Shown here piece by piece: positions 29,731 to 39,291 of a stretch of 64,000 bases of DNA (its first letter is position 1; each line of letters opens with the position of its first letter). The stretch lies in assembly GCA_018806915.1 (NCBI GenBank), contig JAGKQI010000105.1, positions 4,030,001-4,094,000 on the forward strand, written 5' to 3'. The translations under genes and the position numbers were made by a program. The DNA is from Phytophthora colocasiae (Eukaryota; Oomycota; Peronosporomycetes; Peronosporales; Peronosporaceae). The notes beneath the pieces are model-generated. The model was not told where the DNA came from. It did not search any database and worked only from the letters and a program-made list of their open reading frames with translations.

Positions 29731-32438
29731 GCCTACTGGGGAAACACTAAGTCCCCATGCGGGTGGTGCGGGAGGCACACGCAGTGGAGACTTAGCCCCA
29801 GAGAGTCTTGGGACTCTCAAAGCGGAGAAGGGCAGCGGTGGGCTGCTGGTGGTACACGCGAGTGTACGGGGGTTTAACAACCCCTTTAGAGTCTTGATAG
29901 ACTCTGGGGCGAGCAAGAACTTTGCTCGCCGACAAACTGTCGCGAGGAATCGCGGCAAGTTTGAGGACGCTCTACGTGAGCGAGGAAGTGGGCTAGTCGC
30001 CGTACGACTAGCCGATGGTACGGTGGTGGAAGTACCAAAGGTCCAGGTGGACCTGGCTGTGAAGTTTGAGGACTTCGACAGCGTGGAGTCGTTCATTGTC
30101 CTCGAGATGGACAAGTACGACTTGATCCTAGGGATGCCGTGGCTTGAGAAGCACGAGCCCTGGATCGATTGGCGCGGCAAAGCCATTGGGGCTAGCCGGC
30201 CTGCAGTCTCTGACAGAGCTTTGGTGAGTCATGTTCCCACCTCTGTCAGGACTAAGGGCGTTCGCTGGAACCGCCAGGACGCGGCAGCGTCCGAGGAGTA
30301 TTTGGGGGCTGCTGTAGTCGGTGCTACATCGCCCCACACGAGAAGTGATCGTGGGCCATGGATGGCCGGGGCAACGGGCGGAGGCCCTTGCCCTACGTGT
30401 GGGTCTGCAACGATAGCAGGGCCCCACGCACGAAGTCGCAGCGACGTACAGGCTGCGACTGTGGTAGTGCCAGAGCACTAACCAGGTGGGTAACTTAGGT
30501 CCACAAGCGGATCAAAGAGTTCCGCAGGAAGCCAAGATGGCTCGCGATGCCGAAGTAGTGGCATCGCCAGGCGTACGAGAAGTAGTTCGACGCCAGGTCG
30601 CTCAGACCATAACTGATGCGGGTAACAGAGTTCCGCATGGAGCCACGAGGGCTCGTGATGCCGAAGTAGTGGCATCACCAGGCGTGAGAGAAGTAGTTCC
30701 ACGCAAGGTCGCTCAGACCATAACTGATCAGGAAGACACCAAGGGTGCTTCCGATGCGGGTAACGCAGTTCCGCACGGAGCCATGAGGGCTCGTGATGCC
30801 ATCGTAGTGGCATCACCTGGCGTGGGTAAGTTAACCCACGCCATGGTCGTAAGCCGGGGTTGGTAGAATACCATCCCGAAGAAGTCCACGAGGACTTAGG
30901 GCAGGAGCTAAAGGCTCCTAGGTCACAGCCGGTCGAAGAATGCTATCACATCTTCGACGGCGTGACCGGGCATCGCGTGAAGGCGGGGCCATCGAGTTGG
31001 CACCCCTGCCTGAGGTATCAGAGCTATTGAACCTCGAGGAAGTCGCGATGGATGACTTCCTGGCCGAGTTGAAGGCCGGGGAGATATCGGAGATGGTTCT
31101 CCTTAGGCCGGAGCCCACTCCAGAGGAGTTGAACTCCTCCTCAGTGATGGACGAAGACGTCCTGGAGGAGTTCCGGAAGCAGCGTGCGTCGCGCACGGGC
31201 TCCGAGATTCTGAAGAATCCGAAGGATCCGTTGTATCCTTTAGTGAAGGAGTTTGAGGACGTGGTGTCTGGGACCCACCCTCAAAGCTCCCACCAGACCG
31301 AGGGATCAGGCACGAGATTGATCTCGTGCCAGGCACAAAGTATTGTGTCACGCGTCAATGGCCCCTGCCCCGAGAGCAGAGCGACGTCATTGACGCGTTC
31401 TTCGCCGCTAAGGCGAAAGCGGGAATGGTGCGGGAATCGAAGTCCCCGCACTCGACGCCAACCTTCTGCGTTCGCAAGCCGAACGGGAAGTGGCGTCTGG
31501 TTCATGCCACAACAAGCTGAACAGCGCGACTGTGCCAGCACAGACGCCGATCCCTCGCAAGGATGTGTTGTTGAACAACATGGCCGGCTGCACGCTGTAT
31601 AGCGCGCTGGATCTGGTGGATGGATATTACCAGATCCTGATGCGGGAGTGTGATATCCCGCTCACGGCCGTGAGCACGCCGAGCGGTATGCTCTGGGAGT
31701 GGCTGGTAATGCCACAAGGTCTATCCAACGCACCAGCGACCTTCAATCGCTTGGTCACACAGTTGTTTAGACCTTTGCGTGCGTTCACGCAGACGTACTT
31801 TGACGATATATTCGTCCATAGCCGTGCCGAGGGAGGCAAGACGGCTATAGAGGTGCATCGAGAGCACCTCCGTCGAGTGTTTGAGGTCATGAGAGCTAAC
31901 AAGCTCTATGCCAACATCGACAAGTGCGTCTTCGCAGCTGAGGAGATTAAGGTCCTCGGCTGCTTCGTCAGCAGCGTCGGGGTCCGAGCGGATCCTGACA
32001 AGTTCAAAGCCATTGCGGCATGGCCTGTTCCTCGGTCACAGAAGGACCTGAGGAAGTGGTTGGGCTTAGCCAACTACTTGCACAAGTACAGTGCTGGCTA
32101 TGCGGGACTCGCAAAGCCTTTGTCGGACCTTCTGAAGAAGGAGGCCGAGTGGTGCTGGGAGCGCCAGCACCAGGATGCTTTTGACAGCATCAAGGCGAGC
32201 TTGCAATGCGCGCCCGTCCTGGCGTTGCCGGACGATGCCAAGTCGTTTAGCGTTGTCTGTGACGCTTCCGACTATGCAATTGGCTGTGCGCTATTGCAAC
32301 AGGACGATGAGGGACGAGATAGGGTGATCTCGTTCCAGTCCAGGCAGCTGAAGGCTGCCGAACGGAATTATCCCGTTCACGACAAGGAACTCTTGTCGAT
32401 GAAGTATGCCCTTGTCAAGTTCAGGGTGCATCTTCTGG
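29731..32438 (+). pseudogene. pol: pol of gypsy copy 3, broken and truncated in RNase H
   Basis: Protease (VLIDSGASKNFARR, LILGMPWLEKHEPW) is open to TAA 30479-30481. A repeat linker follows, then the RT start (EELNSSSVMDEDVLEEFRK, 30940-31290), then RT proper in another frame with YFDD at 31795-31806. RNase H is cut after KYALVKFRVHLLG. Several stops and frame changes make it non-functional. Relative to gag the pol frame is +1, whereas in copy 1 it is -1 relative to the gag tail. Confidence 0.88.
30520..30866 (+). repeat. 111-bp in-frame repeats in the PR-RT linker (copy 3)
   Basis: Three units (ARDAEVVASPGVREVV, VAQTITDAGN...) with landmarks near 30551, 30662 and 30800. The first spacing is 111 nt (37 codons); the last unit carries about 27 extra bases, also a multiple of three. 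The sequence is unrelated to the 93-bp units of copies 1 and 2 but lies in the same position. Confidence 0.75.
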
Positions 32439-32458
32439 GCTGTGTGACCCCCGTCACA
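32439..32458 (+). repeat. 20-bp remnant of the 3' LTR of copy 3
   Basis: GCTGTGTGACCCCCGTCACA is identical to the end of the 5' LTR (28623-28642) and is followed by the CGCAT target duplication. Confidence 0.85.
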
Positions 32459-32463
32459 CGCAT

Positions 32464-33052
32464 CCTCCCACGCCATGCTGGTCCCCCACCCCTGTCCTGC
32501 TTTTGTTTTGGACCGAAATGACCTCTAGGAAATTATATTTTGTCTTTGACTTGATTAAAGTATTGAAAAATATTTCCGAGCCATTTCCTAATGATCGCCA
32601 CGCAATGTCGTAAGTTACGACATAGCAAAATAACTACGTCGTATTAAACGACGTTCGTAAACAAGGTGTTAAAGGTACTACCTGATTCCTATTCCTATTG
32701 GCTATCTAATCTGATACAGAGAAGGAATTAAAATGGCGTTGGGCACTGCAAACTTTGGCATTTTGTGGATACATGTACCATACATGCCATCAAACGCATA
32801 TGTGCTGGCAAGAGCAAATTGTGTGATGTGAGGAATCCACGCCATAGAGCCGTAGAGGAGGAGCAGACAAGCTATGGTGTGCCCTGAACAGGTTGCCCAA
32901 ATGTACCGGTAACTACACCAAACAAAGAAAGCGAATATGTTGTCAATCCAGGCTTTGGCTGGTGTTCATTTGTTGTGTATTCACATGCAAACAAGTCGAA
33001 TAACTCGTCAGCGAGTCCTATGCTGTTTCTCCCTGCGGTGCTGATAACCTTC
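32464..33052. other. intergenic/repeat relic, no gene
   Basis: It contains the near-perfect palindrome ATGTCGTAAGTTACGACAT (32605-32623). A related sequence, ATGTCGT ... ACGACAT, lies at about 26389-26410 at the far side of the piggyBac relic. A minus-strand frame at 32872-33078 has no recognisable domain. Confidence 0.35.
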
Positions 33053-34138
33053 CTAAATATACTGGTCCATGGGAGCATCGTGGTCGTCGAGCTTCTCGGC
33101 GTACTTGATCAGGTCCACGTGGTGTTTCACTGGCACGTTTCGTGGCGAGATCATCGTCAACTCCTCCATAGCTCGCGCGAATGACACCTCGCGTGCCTGC
33201 TTGCAGGACTGTAGTACAGAGCGGCTCTTGACAATGCCATCGTCAGAAGGCACTGGAGTTACATTTAGTGCGCACTTCGTAGCTGGAGAATCGCTGCTGG
33301 CCTCGGGGTACGCGAACTCAACGGTCTTGCCTACTGCAATTTCCTGACGGGCAGCTGTCTGCTCTTCGTTGAGATTGAACGGGATGACAAGTGGCATCTT
33401 GTGCTGCTTGTCCAGTTGCTTAGGTTCACTCACTGCACCACTGCACAAGCTCTTTGATGCAATCTTGGCGTCCAGGCACAGGTCGTGAGGGATGATAAAA
33501 CCATGGGATCCCTGAATGTCAATAACCGTTCCGCAGTGGAGCACGTCCAGCTTGTTGCCAACATCCGAGGTAATGTTGTGACGCGTCTCCTCTACGACTG
33601 CCTCATTGATAGCGGATTCCAGAGCTCCAATGCTGTCCTCACTCTCTCGTCGGCTAGAGTTCTCCTGTGCTGCAGACGGGAAAGCAGTCGGCAAGTTGAC
33701 GATGGCCGGCGAGGCGATGTTCAACGCCATGGAGGACATTTCATCCTCCGGAACCTGTTCCTGCTGTTTCTTGACAGTGTTGCTCTTGACAGTGGACAAG
33801 TGAGGGAGCGTGACCATGTCAGCACTGCACTTCTCCATCTCCTGATCAAGGAAGTCCTGGTACGATTGTGCGGTCTTGGGCATCTTGAACTCCTGCACGG
33901 CACTGGCAACGCTCATAGCGACCATGAAGAGGCCAGCACCCGTCATCCAGAGCTGGAATCGACCCAAGCTCATGACAGCCAGTGTCAATACAGCTAACAC
34001 GAGTAGACCAGGACGCACTGCAGGGTGAGCAGCAAAACCTGAAGCCTTGGAGGCTGCGTGGCTGCTGACAGTGCGCACAGCATTCATTCCTGTGCGTAGG
34101 ATCTTGGATGTGCCAGCATCTTGTCGGGACTTGGCCAT
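33053..34138 (-). CDS. membrane protein with cold-shock-like OB domain
   Basis: 361 aa, ATG 34136-34138, one exon. Two adjacent hydrophobic helices (about 43-60 and 63-81) form a hairpin anchor after a basic N-terminus. A polar linker follows, then a segment (about 199-296) with the cold-shock-domain pattern: CGTVIDIQGSHGFIIPHD, VIPFNLNE, IAVGKTVEFAYPEA, ATKCALNV. That pattern suggests nucleic-acid binding. A cold-shock domain tethered to a membrane is unusual; the assignment rests on motif spacing only. Topology and target membrane are unknown. The upstream region (34139 on) is free of other genes. Confidence 0.6.
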   Translation of the reverse strand: MAKSRQDAGTSKILRTGMNAVRTVSSHAASKASGFAAHPAVRPGLLVLAVLTLAVMSLGRFQLWMTGAGLFMVAMSVASAVQEFKMPKTAQSYQDFLDQEMEKCSADMVTLPHLSTVKSNTVKKQQEQVPEDEMSSMALNIASPAIVNLPTAFPSAAQENSSRRESEDSIGALESAINEAVVEETRHNITSDVGNKLDVLHCGTVIDIQGSHGFIIPHDLCLDAKIASKSLCSGAVSEPKQLDKQHKMPLVIPFNLNEEQTAARQEIAVGKTVEFAYPEASSDSPATKCALNVTPVPSDDGIVKSRSVLQSCKQAREVSFARAMEELTMISPRNVPVKHHVDLIKYAEKLDDHDAPMDQYI

Positions 34139-35521
34139 GGTCGCACTAATCTGGATTTGAGTAAGCTTTAGTTGGGTCGCTTTGACTATTTTTACGGACG
34201 CAATTTAACACGTCAAAGATGGGACGGAGCGCTCACTCTAGCGGTTAAAAGTAGCGGAGGACAGTCAACGCACGTATGAAGGGCCACAGCGTGTGTGTGT
34301 GAATGGAGGGCGAGGCCTCCTCTTGTGGCTCTGTTTGTCTGCCTTCGTCTGCTCTGCTAGACGAGGAAAAGACTGTAATAGCGTCGCTGGTGGTCCACGT
34401 ACATGTATCGAGGAGTATTCTGGGTTGAGTATGCCATACTCAGGTCAAGATGATTGAGCGGGGTGAACGTCCTGTCTCTGGCGAGATAGGCTCAGTTTTA
34501 AACCTGATCGAATCCTTTACTCAATCTTGTTTATCTCGATCTAATCTAAAATATCCGGATGGAAAAAGAGAGATTATTATGTGTAAGAACCTTTTATTCT
34601 GTATATACTGACTTTCATCCGACAGTCGTTGAAACTGCGTTGAAGTACCAGCTGCGGATTTAGGCAACAGCGCGCTCATGGCTCTCCAAGTCTCAATGCG
34701 TTGGCATGATTGCCTCGATGATGGTGGATAAAATTTGCGCTGTATGCGAAACGCAACACACCGTTCGAGCACTTTGTCCGCGGTGAAATCATCCCGATGA
34801 TCCATGCGCCTCGTCGACGACAAGCTTTGTCATTTACGCCGGTGTCGTGATGACGGCGAATATCCGTCACTGCAGTCCAGAACTACATGTACCGGCAGAA
34901 AAGGTCTGGATCTGGTTCAAATCACGCCGAATAAACGCCACCAACATCCACAGCACGCGCCGAATCTTTTTAACCTCCTGTGCCAGATGGGACTCCGTTT
35001 CTAACCATTTGAAAATCACTGGCGGATGGAGCCCAACCCGCTCTTGCCAGCAGTGCTGGAGCTAAAAAGCACCGCGACGTCCTCAAGTTGGGTTGCCATC
35101 CGCTGCCGCGCTGTTTAGGGCCCGTAAACGAAGGCGTCAACGGAGAAGCTTCGCATGCATGACCTCTAGGCTAGAGTCTAGCCTGGTCTCACCATGGTGT
35201 CGTCAATCGCAGCCCTCAATCCTGCATATGTTGCCTTTTATGCGATTAAAGAGGCTGATCGTCATTCTGACACCTGCATCATCAGATTAATCGACACCAA
35301 GATGGCAAGTGATCAAGATGCTGCGCGCTCCTTCCTACAATCGGTGGCCATTTCGACGGAGTATGTTGTGTACAGAATGAGGTCGATCTATCGCCCAAAC
35401 GGACCATGCAAAGCGATCCAAAATGGGCCTTGAAGAGCCGCGTCTCTCCATTCATAGGCCTTCAGACCCCCTTTAACAGAACTAAAGCGCAACAAAGGGA
35501 GAGCTGATCGATCAGACCGCC
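34139..35521. other. intergenic with decayed repeat sequence
   Basis: About 1.4 kb with only short frames. Minus-strand pieces near 34521-34870 (such as DFTADKVLERCVAF) and plus-strand pieces near 34847-35065 look like fragments of an old element but match no family I can name. The right end carries the promoter of the IFT121 gene; CTCCATTCATAGG at about 35447-35459 is weakly initiator-like. Confidence 0.4.
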
Positions 35522-38500
35522 ATGTTCATCTTCCTGAGCAAGAAGATCGCTATACCCAATAATGTTAAGCTGCGATGCGCGTCCTGGAACTCAGAGCAGG
35601 GTTGGATCGCGTGTGGTGGCCAGCACGGTCTGCTCAAGGTGTTGCGACTCGAGTCGGCGGCACAGACGGACGGGAAAGGCCCACGCGGTATTGCAGCCGC
35701 CAGCAATCTCACGATGAACCAGTCGCTTGAGGGTCATAACGGTGTCGTGGTGTGCGCGACATGGAACGCCAACTTCAAGAAGCTCACAACAAGCGACGAG
35801 AACGGGCTCATCATTGTGTGGGTGCTGCACCGAGGTATGTGGTACGAGGAGATGATCAACAACCGCAACAAGAGCGTAGTGCGAGATATGAAATGGACGA
35901 CAGACGGGCAGAAGATCTGCATCGCCTACGAAGATGGTGCTGTGATCGTTGGCTCTGTGGACGGTAACCGCTTGTGGGGGAAGGAGATGAAGACGCAGTT
36001 GGCCTATGTGGAATGGTCACCTGACGGCAAGGCTCTACTGTTCGTGACCAAGGACGGGGAGGTGGCTGTGCATGACGCCATGGGAAACAAGGTGAGCAAT
36101 TTGACGCTGTACGCTGTGGAATCACGTGGTGGTGGAAATGACTACAAGATTATTGGAGTTCATTGGTACGACGGCATCGAAGGCCACATCAGCCAGGAAG
36201 CTCCTACGTTGGCGATAGCATTTCGCGATGGTAAAGTGCAGATAACTCGCGGTAGGTTCGACGAGAATGCTGTGCTTATTGATACGGGTATGGAGTTGAC
36301 TCAAGTGAGGTGGAACAACGATGGCAGCGTCATCGCTCTAGCTGGTACGCAGGTGGACACTTCAGCGTCAAAAGGTGACGCACCGAAGGAGTTTAATGTT
36401 GTTCAGTTCTACGACCCATTTGGGCGTCATTTACGGTCCCTCCGTGTGCCTGGAAGTCGAATTGAAGCTTTGGCATGGGAAGGAACCGGTTTACGCATCT
36501 GTTTAGCAGTAGACTCACACATTTACTTCGCTAATATCCGTCCAGCATACAAGTGGGGGTTTTACGCAAATACGCTGGTTTACACGTACAATCGCGCGGA
36601 CCAGATTGAGAACTGCGTGGTGTTCTGGGATACCAAGTCGGACGACCGCTTCACCAAGTACATTCGCGGGCTTTTAGCTATCAAAGCTGCAGGAGACAAC
36701 TGCGTGCTGGTGACCAAGATCTACAATGAAGATATGGGCACGGGTGAGGTCAATGGCCAGCTGGTGGACGACGAGCAGGGCGCGTTTAAGGAAGTGCAGT
36801 ACCAGTTGATCCTTTGTGATACGATCGGTTCTCCTATCGAGTCCAAGATCATCGACTTTGAACCTCTTTTTGTGGCAATGACTTCGCGTCACATCGTGGC
36901 GACTTCCACTGATGCGATCTACGTCTGGCAGTACAAGAACTCCAGCGCCAAGTTGACTGGTTTGGTATCAGGGTCTCAAAACCAAGATACGATGGATGTG
37001 AGCACAATCTCACAGCTTTTGCAGCGAGGAGGTGGCCGAGAGAAGGCGTTCTACATTGATGAGACCCAAGGCAACGACATTGAACACTTCCGCTACGTTT
37101 CTCGCCAGTTGGAAGACCCGATCTGTGCGATCTGCGCCTCAGACAGTTGGATCTTCGCAGCTCGAGCCAGTGGTTTGATCCACTGCTTCACGCTCCCTCA
37201 TATTTCGCTGGAGATGAAGTACATCGTGAACTGTCGCCCCCAGTTCCTTTCCTTGAACTGCAACTCCACGTTACTGAGTGTGATCGATATCAACGGGTTG
37301 CTGACTATCATGGAGGTCGGTGCAGCTGGAAGTCTCAACACGACACAAGGGAAGATGTTGAATTTTGAGAAGAAGGACGCTTGGGACGTTGTATGGGCTG
37401 AAGACAACCCGGAGCTGTTTGTGATGATGGAGAAGGCTCGGATGTACGTGTACCGCGGTCTTGAGCCTGAAGAACCAGTATCCTCTTCCGGGTACCTGTG
37501 CTACTACAAGGATCTACAAGTGAAGGCTGCTCTACTGGACGAAATCCTAGCAAACCCCGAACAACCAGATAAGACGATGGTGATTGAGTTCCAAACCCGG
37601 TCACTAAGAGATGCGAAGGCGCTTCTGGACAACGTGGGTCTAGCTGAAGCGTGTGAGTATATCCAGGACCACCCACACCCTCGACTATGGGCGTTGTTGG
37701 CCGAGGCTGCTTTAGATCAGCTAGATTTTGGCATGGCTGAGCGTGGCTTTGTGAAATGTGGGGATTATAGCGGCATTCAGTACGTGAAGCGCTTGCAGTT
37801 ACTCAACGATCGCGTGAAGCAGAAGGCCGAGATTGCCGCATATTTTCAGAATTTTGACGAGGCTGAAGCACTTTACCGTAAAATCGACCGCAAGGACCTG
37901 GCCATCGATCTGCGCCAGCGACTTTGCGACTGGTTCCGGGTTGTACAACTCGTCCAGTCCGGAGGAGGCAACGACGATTTACTGACTCACGCGTGGAACA
38001 TGATCGGCGAATACTTTTCGGACCGTCACAAATGGGAGAAGGCGATCAAGTACTATTTGCAAGCCAAGAACACGAGCGCTCTGGTGCAGTGCTACTACGC
38101 CTTGGGAGATTTTAATCAGCTGGAGGCTCTGGTGAATGATATTCCCGAAACTTCTCCCCTTCTGAAAGAAATGGCAGTCAAGTTTACTCGAGCGGGACTT
38201 TGTCAATCAGCGGTGGAAACGTACGTACGGATGGGCGACGTCAAGTCTGCGATCGATTCCTGTGTGTTGTTAAACGAATGGGAGCGGGCTGTTGGTCTCG
38301 CTGAGCAGTACAACTTCCCACAGATTGAAAATGTCCTGACCAAGTACGCTAACCATCTCATGATGAACGGGAAGACCCTGCAAGCGATCGAGTTGTATCG
38401 TCGAGCCAACAAAAGCACGGAGGCAGCCAAGCTACTGGCGAAATTGGCAAAAGAAGTGGGGAAGAATCCGCTTCGAGCCAAGAAACTCCACGTTTTAGCC

Positions 38501-39181
38501 GCTTTCGAAGTGGAACGGATGCGGAAGAAGATGCTGGACGTGTCCAGCATAACTAGTACAAAAGGCACAACAGCGGCTCAAGTGACGGCTCAAACGCTGG
38601 AGAGTCTCGTTCAGCATGACGCTGCAACGGGCGAGGACCGATCCCTGGATAATCCATGGCGAGGTGCTGAGGCTTACCACCTCTATCTTCTCGCCCATCG
38701 TCAGCTGTACAGTGGACGCATCGAGCGAGCGTTACGGACGTGCCTCAAGCTCTCAGCGTATGAAGATATCCTGGAAGAACGCGAGATCTACTCACTCATC
38801 GCCCTCACTGCTTTCTACACTAAGCATTACGAACAATGCTCCAAAGCTTTCGTGAAACTTGAAACGCTTCCTGGTTTGGACGATAAGGAGCTGCAGGCGA
38901 TGAGCGAACTAGCGCTTAAGATCTTCACTACCACTCGGACAGAGCAGCAGGACCCGACCATGCGTCCACAGGAATGCCCCAATTGTCGCTGCCCAGTCAA
39001 AGATTGGGATACCCGATGTGGAAATTGCAGTCGACCGTTCCCTACGTGTATGATGACGGGGATGTCGATCCAGACCCAAAGCACCAAGACGTGCAAAGCT
39101 TGTCGCCATGTGTGCATGGAGACGGAGATTCGCGACCAGAAGAACTGCCCACTGTGCCACACACCGTTCTCCTTCATGTAG
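35522..39181 (+). CDS. IFT121: intraflagellar transport protein 121 (WDR35)
   Basis: 1,219 aa, single exon, ATG 35522-35524. A subunit of IFT complex A, which moves cargo back along the axoneme; in oomycetes it would serve zoospore flagella. The N-terminal WD40 propeller is clear (MFIFLSKKIAIPNNVKL, HNGVVVCATWN, MKWTTDGQKICIAYEDG, YVEWSPDGKALLFV), followed by a second propeller. From about residue 660 comes a long TPR-like alpha-solenoid (LWALLAEAALDQLDFGMAERGF, KWEKAIKYYLQAKN, SAIDSCVLLNEWERAV). The C-terminus is a Cys-rich zinc-binding tail (CPNCRCPV, CGNCSRPFPTC, CKACRHVC, CPLCHTPFSFM). Length and domain order agree with WDR35 of other eukaryotes (about 1,180 aa). Confidence 0.95.
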   Translation: MFIFLSKKIAIPNNVKLRCASWNSEQGWIACGGQHGLLKVLRLESAAQTDGKGPRGIAAASNLTMNQSLEGHNGVVVCATWNANFKKLTTSDENGLIIVWVLHRGMWYEEMINNRNKSVVRDMKWTTDGQKICIAYEDGAVIVGSVDGNRLWGKEMKTQLAYVEWSPDGKALLFVTKDGEVAVHDAMGNKVSNLTLYAVESRGGGNDYKIIGVHWYDGIEGHISQEAPTLAIAFRDGKVQITRGRFDENAVLIDTGMELTQVRWNNDGSVIALAGTQVDTSASKGDAPKEFNVVQFYDPFGRHLRSLRVPGSRIEALAWEGTGLRICLAVDSHIYFANIRPAYKWGFYANTLVYTYNRADQIENCVVFWDTKSDDRFTKYIRGLLAIKAAGDNCVLVTKIYNEDMGTGEVNGQLVDDEQGAFKEVQYQLILCDTIGSPIESKIIDFEPLFVAMTSRHIVATSTDAIYVWQYKNSSAKLTGLVSGSQNQDTMDVSTISQLLQRGGGREKAFYIDETQGNDIEHFRYVSRQLEDPICAICASDSWIFAARASGLIHCFTLPHISLEMKYIVNCRPQFLSLNCNSTLLSVIDINGLLTIMEVGAAGSLNTTQGKMLNFEKKDAWDVVWAEDNPELFVMMEKARMYVYRGLEPEEPVSSSGYLCYYKDLQVKAALLDEILANPEQPDKTMVIEFQTRSLRDAKALLDNVGLAEACEYIQDHPHPRLWALLAEAALDQLDFGMAERGFVKCGDYSGIQYVKRLQLLNDRVKQKAEIAAYFQNFDEAEALYRKIDRKDLAIDLRQRLCDWFRVVQLVQSGGGNDDLLTHAWNMIGEYFSDRHKWEKAIKYYLQAKNTSALVQCYYALGDFNQLEALVNDIPETSPLLKEMAVKFTRAGLCQSAVETYVRMGDVKSAIDSCVLLNEWERAVGLAEQYNFPQIENVLTKYANHLMMNGKTLQAIELYRRANKSTEAAKLLAKLAKEVGKNPLRAKKLHVLAAFEVERMRKKMLDVSSITSTKGTTAAQVTAQTLESLVQHDAATGEDRSLDNPWRGAEAYHLYLLAHRQLYSGRIERALRTCLKLSAYEDILEEREIYSLIALTAFYTKHYEQCSKAFVKLETLPGLDDKELQAMSELALKIFTTTRTEQQDPTMRPQECPNCRCPVKDWDTRCGNCSRPFPTCMMTGMSIQTQSTKTCKACRHVCMETEIRDQKNCPLCHTPFSFM

Positions 39182-39291
39182 TTTAAACATGTAGGAAGTA
39201 CTGGGTCTCGTGAATTAAAAACTTCTTCTATCTGACTGTTCAAATGTGCTTTGAAACGACCGGACGAGTCTCATTTATTGCAAGATCAACA

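Larger units (their letters stand above)
27676..32458 (+). mobile_element. Ty3/gypsy element, copy 3, decayed and 3'-deleted
   Basis: The target duplication CGCAT (27671-27675 and 32459-32463) defines the ends. It starts TGTAACGGGGTTACA like copies 1 and 2. The 5' LTR is enlarged by a pogo-derived insertion. gag, protease, RT and part of RNase H follow; then pol joins abruptly, at 32438/32439, to the last 20 bp of the LTR. The remaining RNase H, integrase, chromodomain and nearly all of the 3' LTR are deleted. A more distant relative of copies 1 and 2. Confidence 0.88.

Noticed and set aside
29737..29746. GGGAAAC heptamer after gag of copy 3
   Set aside because: It lies downstream of the gag TAG and a -1 shift does not lead into pol, so it cannot serve as the gag-pol slip site.
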